DNA of 64,000 nt from positions 136,668,365 through 136,732,364 of the forward strand of contig JAOWCC010001634.1 of the NCBI GenBank assembly GCA_030867875.1, written 5' to 3'. The notes under the pieces were generated by a model. That model had not been told where the DNA came from, did not search any database, and worked only from the letters and a program-made list of their open reading frames with translations. Positions within the stretch are counted from its first letter, which is position 1; every line of letters begins with the position of its first letter. Source of the stretch: Actinernus sp. WN-2022 (lineage: Eukaryota > Cnidaria > Anthozoa > Actiniaria > Actinernidae). Both the position numbers and the translations under genes were made by a program. This document shows positions 45,155-55,958 of this stretch, piece after piece.

Positions 45155-45639
45155 TATTGTTATTAATGTACCATCCAGACAGTCATTGGTTCCCGACACA
45201 AGGCGGCCATATGAAATCATGGTTGGTACATTAACATAATGATTGTAATGTTTATAAACACAACCATCGCTATTGTTTAGTAAGTGTCATTTTAAACTTA
45301 TCTGAGATCATCGCACGGTTTCAAACGTTGGACTTCTCGTACGATATCAGCTCTCTGATACGAACAGAACCCTTCTCAGATTTGTATATTTCCCAATCAG
45401 ATTGTGCCGCTTGCAAGTCTGTTGTTAATATGTCAAAATGATATTTTACAATAAAGCACCAGTGTTGTTTGCTATTTTATCTCGTTTTAAAATATAGCGA
45501 TATTTCCTGCCACGTCACCATTGCCATTAATGTGCCAACCAGAGATCCATTGGTTCCTGACACAAAGCGGCCTTTTGAAATCATTGTTGTGACATTAGCA
45601 TTACAATTGTAATGTTTAGCAACACGAAGTATCGCTATA
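45155..45639. repeat. two copies of the TATAGCGAT MITE family
   Basis: About 45155-45283 and 45493-45639 are direct, diverged copies (ATTGGTTCCCGACACAA versus ATTGGTTCCTGACACAA). They share ends and AATGT-CCAACCA words with 36680-36783. Confidence 0.6.
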
Positions 45640-45721
45640 TGGTTTTCACTGACGTCATTGTTTACAAATTACCATTAGCATAAGTAGAAATTAATGCTCG
45701 GCGTGTGAAAGGCAACTTCAT

Positions 45722-46107
45722 TTGAAATGCTTCGGTCCTGGCCTAGATTCTGACAGGAAATGCAGCTCCTGTACAACTCAAGAAACTCTGCTCAGTAACT
45801 CTGAGGACTGTCCTATAGCAGCTTTTCTTCCACCAAAGCTCAGGGATATTACAAAATCCAGGGGATTTAAAATCGTGCACCAAAATATTCGGAGTTTAGC
45901 GGGCAAGATGGATGGGTTACGCTTCATTTCCTCGGAGTTAAAATCTGGAATTCACTTGTTAACTCTTTCGGAGACTTGGGCTCGTAGGGATATAACTGAT
46001 GCTGAGTTTGAAATACCTGGTTATCAACTCTTCCGACGGGATAGGAGAAGTAAAGGTGGTGGCTTGGCGGTCTATTCCAGGAATGACCTTTCAGTTCTAC
46101 GAAGATC
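45722..46107 (+). pseudogene. LINE endonuclease, N-terminal half
   Basis: Contains VHQNIRSL with the metal-site Asn, LSETW with the Glu, and GGGLAVYSRNDL, all typical of the LINE apurinic-like endonuclease. The region before residue 50 is Cys-rich and unassigned. The frame is cut by the inserted element after SVLRRS; the same reading resumes at 47343. Confidence 0.85.
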
Positions 46108-47342
46108 ACAGGTAGCCCAAGCTTGGGATCTGTCTAATATTTAACAGCATTTGTATGGGATTTTTTAGTTTTCCATGTACAACGTACATGTAGATCTTGA
46201 ATAAAACTCGACAAAAACCTATACAGTGTCTTCTTGTGTTCCTTAACTATGTATGTGCCATGTTACAGCGAATTTCAGCAAAAAAAATCCCTTAAAACCC
46301 TAACCCATACTAAGGAAAGACAAGGTAGGAGGCGAGACCGCTAAACTTACCTTCAAACTACTCCAATTCGGGGCGAATTTTTCTTGGTAAAACACATCCA
46401 ATCGCCGTTTGCCTTCACGGGGCATCGAAGTAATAGATTTACGATGTAAATATCCCAATCAATCTGAACCAGCCGCGTTTCTCGAGTCATCAGCCTCCTC
46501 CAAGTACGACAAATCCACTCCGTAGAACGCCATTTTATCCGTCGCCGGAAAAAGTATGGACAGCGAAGCTGTTAAACACGCGGCCGAGCCTGGGATCGAG
46601 GATATAATATAACCCTACCGGGTTACGTGTGATATTTATCGTCACGCAGTAGAGTTTATATATTCGTCGTTTGGGAATTCTCTTTCCCGTGGAGACCTAC
46701 AAATCAAATCTTCAGAAATAAGTGAGTGATAGTTAATGAAGCAATTTGATGGATTTTTGGCGATTTTAGGCCTTCTTGAAGCAGTTTATTTGCCGGCGAT
46801 GTTGTTGACAGTTGGCGTCAAAAACTGCTTATGGTGATATTATGTCCTCGATCCCAGGCTCGGCTCAGGCTCGGCCGCGTGTTTAACGGCTTCGCTGTCC
46901 ATACTTTTCCGGCGACGGATAAAATGGCGTTCTACGGAGTGGATTTGTCGTACTTGGGGGAGGCTGATGACTCGAGAAACGCGGCTGGTTCAGATTGATT
47001 GGGATATTTACATCGTAAATCTATTACTTCGATGCCCCGTGAAGGCAAACAGCGATTGGATGTCTTTTACCTAGAAAAATTCGCCCCGAATTGGAGTAGT
47101 TTGAAGGTAAGTTTAGCGGTCTCGCCTCCTACCTTGTCTTTCCTTAGTATGGGTTAGGGTTTTAAGGGATTGTTTTGCTGAAATTCGCTGTAACATGGCA
47201 CATACATAGTTAAGGAACACAAGAAGACACTGTATAGGTTTTTGTCGAGTTTTATTCAAGATCTACGTTGTACATGGAAAACTAAAAAATCCCATACAAA
47301 TGCTGTTAAATATTATACAGATCCCAAGCTTGGGCTACCTGT
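46108..47342. mobile_element. 1235-bp inverted-repeat element with about 500-bp arms inserted in the LINE
   Basis: Ends ACAGGTAGCCCAAGCTTGGG and CCCAAGCTTGGGCTACCTGT. Arms are about 46108-46611 and 46835-47342 with a loop of some 220 bp. The 9-bp target duplication is ACGAAGATC / GCGAAGATC (46099-46107, 47343-47351; one mismatch). Removing the element and one duplication restores the LINE reading frame, which confirms the borders. The right arm has one small extra GGCTCGGCTCA unit. Fold-back Mutator-like elements behave this way. Each arm contains a first-exon-like segment (see 46924-47106). Confidence 0.9.
46924..47106 (+). other. first-exon-like segment carried in both arms
   Basis: In the right arm AAAATGGCGTTC opens a 24-codon frame (MAFYGVDLSYLGEADDSRN) ending in TGA at 46996. 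Another frame then gives SITSMPREGKQRLDVFY and ends at a clean donor AAG-GTAAGT at 47107. The left arm carries the same on the minus strand. It looks like the promoter and first exon of a gene, either the element's own or a captured host exon. Frames do not join without a one-base change. Confidence 0.35.
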
Positions 47343-48258
47343 GCGAAGATCTGACCTCGAGAACTCGAGTGTTGAGGGATTATGGCTGGAAATATGTTTA
47401 CCGAAGTCACGTAGCTTTTTGGTTGGGACTTTCTACCGGCCACCAACCTCGTCGAATCACTCAGTGAATGACTTCTTGCCTATACTTGATAGCATGTTAC
47501 AACTCGCTACAGCTGAAGGTAAAGAAGTCATTATTGTAGGAGATTTGAATTGCGATTTGTCGGCGAAACGGTCTCTTCAGGTGGAATGTAAACAACTCAA
47601 GGCGCTCCTGAAGACGGGAAATTTTACTCAGCTAATACAGAAACCTACTCGTATAACTAAAGACTCAAGCACGCTTCTGGATGTTATTATTACTAACTGT
47701 CGCCAGAACATCAGTGAATCTGGTGTGTTAAACTTGGGTCTGAGCGATCATGAAATGGTGTACTGTATCCGGAAACGGAATTGGATGAAAGCCCCGCCAC
47801 AAACGCGGATTCTTAGGAACTATGCAAAGTATGATACGGTTAAATTCTGTCAAGATCTAAAGAATACTGATTTGGGTTTTGTTGAAAATCCTGTCGGGAC
47901 ACTTGAAGGACATGGTGATTGTGTTGACGATCTGTGGGCGCGATTTAAGTCGTCTTTTGTCACGGTTGCTGATCGTCACGCCCCGCTTATCCAGAAGCGT
48001 GTTCGCGGGTTTGAAAACTGCCCGTGGGTGTCAAGTAAAATCAAGCAAGACATCCGTCAGCGTGATTATCACTTGAAGAAAGCGCGTAAAACAAATCGTG
48101 ACGAAGACTGGCTGAATTATCGTGCCTCTCGCAATGGTGTAACCAAAAACATCAAGACAGCGAAACAACCATATAACAAGCGGTTAGTGGAAAGTCATCG
48201 TGGTGACGAAAAAGCCTTCTGGAAGACGATGGAAAAGATCCTCCCGGGGAGAGAAAGT
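47343..48258 (+). pseudogene. LINE endonuclease, C-terminal half, and linker
   Basis: Continues the endonuclease after the insertion: VGTFYRPPTS, GDLNCDL with catalytic Asp and Asn, TLLDVIIT, and the SDHEMV motif with the catalytic His. A linker runs to about 48258, where a G-run deletion shifts the frame. The upstream open frame that begins near 47242 is only the edge of the inserted element. Confidence 0.88.
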
Positions 48259-48327
48259 CTACTGCTGCTAGTAGTGCGGCCATGAGTGTTAACGGAGAGA
48301 CCTGTACTGACAACTTAAAGATCGCGA

Positions 48328-49878
48328 ATGGTTTTAACAGCTTTCTTCGCGAGTGCGGTCTCGCGTCTTAAGCAATCACTTAGTGGCGGAAGCAGTATAT
48401 TATCTTCTAGGAGTTCCAGAAGAGTGCGACTGGTTAATAGGCCTTTACCAGAGTTAAAATTCGATCTCGTGACGGAGGAATTCACTGCCAAGGCTTTAAA
48501 GAACCTGAAAGCGAGTAAAGCGAGTGGCTTAGATAATATATCGCCGCGGCTGCTCAAGGACTCAGCTGATGTTATCTCCCAACCGCTGACGAGAATCCTG
48601 AATGCATCGCTGACTCAGGGAGTGGTTCCAAGTGACTGGAAGTGTGCGAGGGTGAGGCCCTTGTTTAAGAAAGGAGCTGCTGCAGATATGGACAATTACC
48701 GTCCAATATCGGTGCTTTCAGTAGTGTCGAAAGTACTGGAGAGGGCTGTGCATTGTCAACTTTATGGATATCTATCCGAGCATAAGCTCCTCAGTGCTTT
48801 CCAGTGTGGGTTCAGAAAGAATCATTCAACCACCTCAGCTGCGATTTCATTTACGGATACTACTCGCCGTGCCTCGGATCAAGGACTGTTAACTGGAGCG
48901 GTATTTATCGACTTCCGCAAGGCTTTTGACACCGTGGACCACGGGATCCTGGTTAATAAGTTGGAATCGTATGGCCTTCAGGGCACAGAGCTCCGTTGGT
49001 TTGAAAATTATCTAACAAATCGTCAACAGGTTGTGGGTTATGGAACAGAGTTATCGGATCCATGTGATATCTCTTCCGGAGTTCCTCACAGCTCCATACT
49101 TGGTCCGTTGTTATTTGTACTATTCGTTAACGATCTCCCCTCTGTCCTCGATAGCTGTAACATATTAATGTATGCTGATGATACCGTTCTCTACTACTCA
49201 GCAAGAGATGCCGATGAAATTGGAAAGACACTTACCAAGGACCTTAATTTAGTTAATGACTGGATTCTTGATAATAACATGTTTTTGCATAAGGGAAAGA
49301 CAGAATGTGTACTCTTTGGAACCAGCGCTCGTTTATCTACTGTTTGTAATTTTTCCGTAAGTGTACAAGGGCACATCATTAAGCGTGTTTCGGAGTTTCG
49401 GTATCTTGGCATCGTACTTGACGAGGCTTTGACCTTTAGTGCCCATGTAAAGTACCTAGTCAGTAAGGCAGGGAAACGATTAGGCATGCTAAGTCGGGTG
49501 AGGAACAACGTCAGCATGCATACTGCAAATGTTATATATAAGTCTTTCATCGTACCAGTCCTTGACTATTGTGATCAAGTCTGGGGCTGTTGTGGCAGGG
49601 TTAATGCAGATAGTATAGAGAGGCTTCAGAGGCGTGCTGCCCGTATAATTATGATAACTTCAAGTAGTGATGACGCAATTGAATATCTTCGATATGACAC
49701 TCTTGAGTTACGGCGTGAGAAGCATGTCTTGAAGTTAGTAAAGCGTTGCCTTCAGGGGCGCGTTCCTCAATTTTTTAACAACAATTTTACCTTTAATAGA
49801 GATATTGTGGCTAGGTTGACAAGGCGAAGCAATCACCTACATGTCCCTAGTGTTAAATTAGAATGCAGCATGAAGTAG
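48328..49878 (+). pseudogene. LINE reverse transcriptase domain
   Basis: About 516 codons with the RT order: KASKASGLDNISPRLLK, VRPLFKKG, NYRPISVLSVVSKVLER, FIDFRKAFDTVDH, GVPHSSILGPLLFVLFVNDL and the catalytic YADDT. The C-terminus includes RLQRRAARIIM. PHSS replaces the common PQGS. The domain itself is open from end to end; the shift near 48340 cuts it from the endonuclease. CR1/L2-type by overall layout. Confidence 0.9.
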
Positions 49879-50142
49879 TTTTATTATCATGGCTGTATCG
49901 TATACAATCAAAGTCTGTAAATTAATTAGTTTCTTTTTTTATTATTATTTTGATTATTCATATCTCCTTTTTTGTTTTTAATTCGTATAATTGTAAACTG
50001 TATAATTTGATTTTTGTATATTTTGTTTATTTGAATATTGATCATTGATGTAGTAGTTGTGTATAGGGCCTCCGTTGATAACAGTTAGTTTGTAATTAGC
50101 TGAAGAAGTTACCCTATCAAAATAAAGTTCTATACTATACTA

Positions 50143-50481
50143 ACGCTTACTTATTCATTGTCGGAAATCGATCCCACGCGTGCGCACTAGGCATCAAATT
50201 ACGACCGTAAATAGACATTGTGTTGCCCAGGATTTTACAGTACTTTGTATGGAGTCCAATTGTAATAGATTCTCACCGGAAGCCCTCGCTCCCATTCACC
50301 CCAGGCTGCATTAAGTTATGGGAAGAAACTAGCCCTACGGCGACCACTTTCCCGTAGCTCGGCAGACTAGGGAGCCGTCACGTTATGGGGAAATGGAGAG
50401 CCAAACCGCTCTCTTCCCATAACTCAGAAAATCCAAGATTAACAAGCTTTCGAACTACTGAATCACTAAGTTGGGTAAAGT
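50143..50481. other. spacer between LINE and DIRS-like element
   Basis: Non-coding. AGTTATGGGAAGA and TCTTCCCATAACT (about 50315 and 50411) are inverted, enclosing GGCGACC/GGAGCC-rich DNA; this may be the 3' terminal structure of the DIRS-like element. Terminal repeats at its other end were not found. Confidence 0.4.
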
Positions 50482-51707
50482 TTATCTTGATTGAAAGGCG
50501 GGTCTAAAGCTCTCAAGGTTGTTTAAAGTTCTGTATGAGGAGACTGCCTCCTGAGCGGAGTTAGCTGATGAGGTTCCAGGCGTCTGGCTGGCTGCCAAGA
50601 CTGATGCCGGGTTCACTGCCTTGATCGTCCTTCCCAAGTCGTTGTAGTGCTCCACCATCTGTGCGGACCGCCAGCCAATGTGCTGCGCTATTGCATCCTT
50701 TGGGACTCCTAGCAATTCCAGGGTGATAGAGCACCCAGAACGGACGCTATGGGAAGTTTCTCCTTTATCCAAATTTAGTTCCTTAAGGTATCTTTTGAGA
50801 CGGTTGTAGACCGCGGAGCCCACAAAAGGATTTTCGGAAATGTGACCTATCCTTGTGACGTTACGGAATAAGTAGCCTCGCGAAATATCCACCTTGATGA
50901 AGCGGCAAATGTCGAGATACAGCTTAAAGTTCACCACGGGACAGATGGGGGACTCGCTACATTGGCGTACGGCAAAGGAGTGGGTTGAGTCACCACACAG
51001 CGTTTTTTTCCGAATGTGTGGTTCACCAGTAGACCGGAATAATCGGGAAAGAAAAGAACTTCCTTAGACTTTGCCCTTCCCAAATCGGACGACCGGTCTC
51101 CTGCTAAGAATTAGATTGAAATGAAACTCAGATCTCTATTGAGTACGTAAAGAGTTGCGGGGCTGGTGTCGGGTTCCCTTAGCTTGGATAAAATGTGTCG
51201 CGCTATCGCTGTAAGTTTATCCGCGAACATCGGTATGGCTTTCCGCGGTTGCACTCTGGCCTGAGCTTGTTCCTCACGTATACATTTTAAGTAAGCTTTG
51301 ATGGAGAGGTGCGAGGCTGGATTGCCGATACCCAACCGGTCGTCCCACTCGCCACCCAGGCCAGCTTGAGTGAAGATAGGTCTCAGCTTTCCGATGAGGC
51401 TATCAACCGTGCCTGCGGCCAGGCGAGTCGGACAAGCACAAGACTGGCTTCGGCGTTGTCCCTTGTCTTTCCAAACAAGGAACCTCCTGATGTCGAACGG
51501 GGAGGCGGACGCCAAGCACTTGGGCACAGGTAGGGATGAGAAAAAAGTTTTAAGTTGGGTCTGCAAAGCCGACTTTTGGCGCTCGTAACCCTTATTGGAT
51601 TTTGCAGCTGCCAATTGTGCCAACCTACTGTCGATGGCGCCGAGGTTAATTTCCACATGATCTTTAGGGTCATCCGGCATAGTAAGGGCCGTGCGGAAAC
51701 CGCACAA
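50482..51707 (-). pseudogene. DIRS-like tyrosine recombinase
   Basis: N-terminal core-binding part 51707-51111 (LAQLAAAKSNKGYERQKSAL, FFSSLPVPKCLASASPFDI). Between 51110 and 50938, in shifted frames, come GDRSSDLGRAKSKEV with the first catalytic Arg, and LFFPDYSGLLVNHTFGK. The catalytic C-terminal part 50937-50482 has the HxxR box in SHSVRSGCSITLELLGV, His in QHIGWRSAQMV and the Tyr nucleophile in EHYNDL. Enzymes of this kind integrate circular element DNA by site-specific-type recombination. All catalytic residues are visible but two frameshifts break the gene. Confidence 0.88.
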
Positions 51708-52363
51708 CTGTCAAAAATTAAAGTCACAGTCGTTGAGGTAGGAGCAGTCGGGGCAAGGAGCAGCCGGTTTCCAGATTCTGGACCGCTGGCTCTGTGGGCA
51801 AAAGGGGCAAATGACTGTTGGTTCTCCGAAAAGCAAACACATCCCACTGCAAGGGGCGCGTAACGAAGCCATTATGAGGGGAGGGGAACAGCAGTATCCC
51901 GGCGTCCCCTTTCTTGCCTAATTGTATGTAATCGCTTGCCCGGGAGTGGAGCAGGGGCCACCAGTACGGGATAGGAGAGAGATTGGTAACTACAATCGTA
52001 AAGGTACACAAAGCACTGCTCGGGTGACGAACAATCGGGCCTATCAGGAGGAAAGGCGGGAACACGTAGACGTTCTCGTATGGCGGGATTGCCTGCGCAA
52101 ATGCGTTAATTCCGGACGAGGCGGCTGTGGCAAACGGCGTGAAATGAGGTAGAGGCAAGCCGGAGCGTCCAACCTGAGCATTACAACTGATCAAGTGCCA
52201 TCAAATCGATGGTATGCGGTCCAAAGAGACGTTCGATCTCTTCCCAACACTTGGAGGCCAACATGCAGTCCTTGTCAGATAAGACGCGATAGAGCCTATC
52301 CGCAGGGTTCTCGGCTGATGGTACGTAATACAGGTTGATGGTATAACCGTTTTAGGGCATCGT

Positions 52364-52597
52364 TCAGGCTTGGATGAAAGTGAGAGAGTCAATATGAGCG
52401 TCCACTCGGCAATTTGAGACGGTTGTAATTCCGGATTGAAGTGTATGAACGAGCGCCAACGCCTCTTTTACCGCGATTGGTTGGTCTCTTGTGTCGTCCA
52501 TCCAAAGGTCGTGACACTCCAGGCGGGATCCTCGAGGGTCGTCTATGTCACCACCCCAAGCGTACAGAGATGCATCGCTTGACACTTTAACAACCAC
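52364..52597 (-). pseudogene. DIRS-like RNase H segment
   Basis: VSSDASLYAWGGDIDDPRG with the first catalytic Asp, and KEALALVHTLQ with the Glu. It continues the RT frame series downstream of 52808 after shifts. RNase H degrades the RNA strand during copying. Confidence 0.75.
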
Positions 52598-52807
52598 GTG
52601 ATGTTCCTCAAACCACGGAAGATGGCCGTCCCACGTGTCGAGGAAGCACCAATGCTTGATTTCGGCTAGGAGATCCCCCTTTACTTTAATAGGCCGGCCA
52701 GATCGGCCTGGCTCTGACGTGGCACGAAATATCTCCCTGGTATTGAGCTGGGCGGCCGGGACAGCGATGCAGCAACAGGAGATTTTACCAGCAAGTCGTT
52801 CAAGGGT

Positions 52808-53845
52808 TTACACCGAGGTCGTACGGTTGCTAAGGATTGACTCGCGCAGTCTCGCAAATTTGGTTTTTTTGTCTTCCGGCAGAATGAAGGCTTGGAGATC
52901 GGAGTCACACAGGAACCCCCAAAACTTTACTCTTTGCTGTGGTATCACAACTGATTTCCTCAAGCCGATGAAATAACCCAGTGAAACTAAGGTAGAGCAA
53001 ACTATAAAGGCGGCTGCTTCTGCCAGCTCAAAATCGGATCGATGGAGTGGCGGTTCCCGATGCCCACGTGGGGCCAGCTGGCTGACGTGCCGGTCATAAA
53101 TATATTGGCTGCATGGGACACCCCATGAGCGGACGGCGCTGGTGGCTGCCATGCCAACTGTATGGTAAAGGTATGCGCTGGATTTCCAGCCAAACGGTAT
53201 CGTGTTGTAGGTAAAGTACCAACCTTTCCATTCTAGGCCAAAAAAGGACGAGCTCTCAGGGGATAGCCGGAGGTGATCATATCCACTTTTGTCGTCAAAT
53301 ACGGTTTGGAAGTGCGATTTGGACACATAACGTGGTAGGTTAGAAATGTAATCCAAGGACAATGGAAGGTCTATAATCCATAAATTCAAAAAACGCTCGT
53401 CATGGCACATTCGAGGCTTGGACGGCTCGATTGTAATGGGCATGACAAGGTGAGGTGGCTCGATAGCACCTACTCTACCCCAAATGGAGAGAGAGCCATT
53501 ACCAACACGCTTCAGGATAGTCTTGCAGATGAACTATTCGAACTCCAAACAGGTTTTACTGTTTGGGAAAACTGCTCGAGGTGGGCGCGGAAAATTGTAA
53601 TACTTCCCTTGGAAATCCCCCTTATATGGGATCCAAAATTCGGCCACTTTCAGGCCATTCTTAATATAATCCCAAATTTCATCCTTTTGGGGATTGTCCC
53701 GTAGAACCCTTTCCCATTGGGGTACTAAGTGTTGATGCAGCTCTCCTGCCAAAAAGTGATCAGGATTACGAAATAGTAAGTCCCTCGGGGAAGCACGGAC
53801 CGCTCCCCTGGTTACCATTTCTATCGAGGGCTTCGGGCCTGCCAC
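52808..53845 (-). pseudogene. DIRS-like reverse transcriptase with damaged catalytic site
   Basis: Start region 53845-53534 (HLVPQWERVLRDNPQKDEI, PRAVFPNSKTCLEF) and main part 53443-52808: PSKPRMCHDERFLNLWI, VFDDKSGYDHLRLSPES, FGLEWKGWYFTYNTIPFGWK. The catalytic box reads YIYDRHV where related elements have YIDD, so one metal-binding Asp is Tyr here. A shift near 53530 separates the two parts. The CHDERFLNLW motif is characteristic of DIRS-like RTs. Confidence 0.88.
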
Positions 53846-54309
53846 GCGGGTTCCCCCCCCTTCCCAAGTGCACTACTTCATAATGGAGGCCTCGACCCTG
53901 TCTGGCATAAAATCGGATCGGGCTTTCTTGGCCTCTTGACGAAATTAAGGAATAACGCACGAGGGTGCAAGAGTACGCAACAAGGAAAAGGGGAAAACCA
54001 ACCGCGAAGCAGCCCCGAAATACCCCGTCCAGGGACAGAGCAGTATGAGATTACCTCTTCGAAGGCATGCAGGCGGTTGGAGTTCCGTATATATGTGTGT
54101 ATATACATCACCTGAGTAATAAAGTGTGCAGGGACAAGCAAAAGTATACAATAGGTCAGACGACATACACGGTAGACAAGTACAGGCTTTTAACTATTTT
54201 ATTTCAACGTATAACTGTTTCTAGCGCCTAGTTAACCTTAGAGGCGTTAATAGAGGCCTGCAACTTATCTACTGTTCTCTTCAGCCCATCGATGTCCTAA
54301 AACCTACAG

Positions 54310-54880
54310 GACCATAATTAAATAAGATTCCATACTCAATTGCTCGCAAACACACAAGCGATTATAACTAATAGGGATGTCACCCAGACGCAGACTAATC
54401 AGAATGTCACCCAGACGCAGACTAATCAGAATGTCACCCAGACGCAGACTAATCAGAATGTCACCCAGACGCAGACTAATCAGAATGTCACACAGACGCA
54501 AGCTAATGGGAGTGTCACACAGACGCTAACTAATGGGAGTGTCACACAGACGCTAACTAATAAGGATGTCACACAGACGCTAACTAATAAGGATGTCACA
54601 CAGACGCTAACTAATAGGGATGTCACACAGACGCAAGCTAATAGGGATGTCACACAGACGCAACCTAATGGGAGTGTCACACAGACGCTATCTTAGTAGT
54701 AATAATGTCACACAGACGCAAGCTAATGGAAGTGTCACACAGACGGAGACTAATGGGAGTGTCACACAGACGCAGACTAATAGGGATGTCACACAGACGC
54801 TAACTAATAGGAATGTCACACAGACGCTAACTAACCGAAATGTCACACGGATGAAAACTGACAAGCATCATGTAATATAG
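54310..54880. repeat. 27-bp minisatellite (repeat family B)
   Basis: About 18 units of 27 bp, each with TGTCACMCAGACGC. Read in one plus frame they give repeats of NVTQTQTNQ; the frame is a by-product of the unit being a multiple of three. The left flank CCATACTCAATTGCTCGCAA recurs at 62821-62840 before a second array, so it is a dispersed family. The block GCCCATCGATGTCCTAAAAC before it recurs at about 56445. It lies inside the DIRS-like element. Confidence 0.92.
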
Positions 54881-54889
54881 GCAACATTG

Positions 54890-55400
54890 CCACCGTCCGC
54901 ATGACACCCAAATTTCTTGTGCTTTTCTAATCGTTTTTCTCGTCCGCATAATCGTCAGCAAGTTCATCACTTTCGTACTCGTCCACAGCCAACCAACCTG
55001 CTTTGCTTTTGCCTGCGATTATTATGTGTTTTTGTCGTTTGTCGAGTAATTTCGAGGAGTGTTTCACTGTTTTCAACGCTGCCTCGACATCTTCTTACTT
55101 CAAATCCTCCTGGATTGAGTTAAGGTCGTCCTAAACTTCAGAATTGAACATAAACTGCTTGTAGTTTCCCTTCTTTTTGAGCTTCTGGGCTTCTGCTTCC
55201 CTCTGTAATTTTCAGGTGTGGCTAACGACCTGCTGCGGAACAAGGTTTGTTGTACTGGTGGCGCCGTGAACTCTTCTAAGCGGGAATCCAAATATCCGTT
55301 GAATTTCTCGAACACTTCGCCTATAGGATCACTGGCCCTCTCCTCTGTCTTCTTCTTCTTTATGTCTGGTTCGAGGACGTTTCCAGGGTCAGATTCGATA
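54890..55400 (-). pseudogene. DIRS-associated ORF1-like gene
   Basis: Begins MSDIESDPGNVLEPD, acidic then basic, with FEKFNGYLDSRLEEF and RSRSLATPENYRG. Further frames to 54890 read AALKTVKHSSKLLDKRQKHI and AGKSKAGWLAVDEYESDELA, a conserved tail of multi-copy cnidarian proteins found with tyrosine-recombinase elements. Several shifts and stops. Probably the Gag-like ORF1 (inference from position and orientation). Confidence 0.65.
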
Positions 55401-55709
55401 TCACTCATTTCTCCGGACAGGAACAAAAAGCCAGCGACAGCACAGTAAGTTGGATTGTAGCACTGTTATAATGATACGTAAATGGATAATTGTGGTATGT
55501 GAAGGTCTTATATACGAAATAGAAAACAATAGGAGACATGGTACAATTACGTAACACGCTAACGAAGAGCGTGAAAATGTATAAACAGGGAAAACAAATA
55601 CAAATAACTGCAGTAATTAGCGTCCCGAAGAAAATACATTTTGCGGGATGTCATACAGACGAAAATTCACCAGCAATGCCGCCTAACCGGCAAAGTTTTT
55701 AGGAAAATA

Positions 55710-55958
55710 CTAAATTCGCAGATAATGTCTACGGAAGACTAAACTAACCTCCGGTGCGACCGGTAGATTCTGGATCTGAGCGGCTGGTGCGATCGGTGGG
55801 ACCGGTACTTGAGCTTGAGCTTGATTATCAACTACCGGTTGAGCTTGGTTGACGACCGCTTGTGGGTTTTGAACGCCAACCACCTGTGGGTTATCAACTG
55901 TAGCGTAAAGTGCTTGGGCGACTTGGCCCGCGGCTGGATTCTGGGGAACTTGAGCCAT
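55710..55958 (-). CDS. Gln/Pro/Val-rich open frame with own TATA box, unrecognised
   Basis: ATG in context AAGGATGG starts MAQVPQNPAAGQVAQALYAT, then a repetitive NQAQPVV/AQAQVPVPP stretch up to LPVAPE, where a donor-like GAG-GTTAGT occurs. TATAAATAAA (minus strand, about 56071-56081) lies about 115 bp upstream. It could be the first exon of the DIRS ORF1 transcript or a small host gene. Splicing directly onto the MSDIES frame is out of phase at the best acceptor. Confidence 0.35.
   Translation of the reverse strand: MAQVPQNPAAGQVAQALYATVDNPQVVGVQNPQAVVNQAQPVVDNQAQAQVPVPPIAPAAQIQNLPVAPEVSLVFRRHYLRI

Larger units (their letters stand above)
45722..50142 (+). mobile_element. CR1/L2-like LINE, interrupted and frameshifted
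   Basis: Order: AP-type endonuclease (45722-46107 and 47343 on), reverse transcriptase (to 49878), short 3' UTR ending in AATAAAGTTCTATACTATACTA near 50142, like the short-repeat tails of CR1/L2 elements. It is split by a 1235-bp element at 46108-47342. Two one-base shifts near 48255 and 48340 compensate each other, so the RT frame equals the endonuclease frame. No ORF1 was found upstream, so the 5' end is probably truncated. Confidence 0.88.
50482..55400 (-). mobile_element. DIRS-like tyrosine-recombinase retrotransposon, decayed
   Basis: Minus-strand order: ORF1-like gene (55400-54890), reverse transcriptase and RNase H (53845-52364), tyrosine recombinase (51707-50482). This order and the lack of a DDE integrase and of LTRs define DIRS-like elements. 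Many frameshifts and a lost catalytic Asp make it inactive. The 27-bp minisatellite unit at 54310-54880 interrupts it between ORF1 and the RT region. Terminal and internal complementary repeats could not be identified. Confidence 0.85.

Noticed and set aside
47242..47342. Start of a 347-codon gene at 47242
   Set aside because: The first 33 codons lie inside the inverted-repeat element; LINE coding resumes only at 47343.
48315..48557. Minus-strand frames over the LINE
   Set aside because: Shadows of the reverse transcriptase gene.
54304..54696. Repeat protein NVTQTQTNQ as a host gene
   Set aside because: Same array exists beside a repeat flank at 62820, no promoter or splice support; kept only as a low-probability question in the findings.
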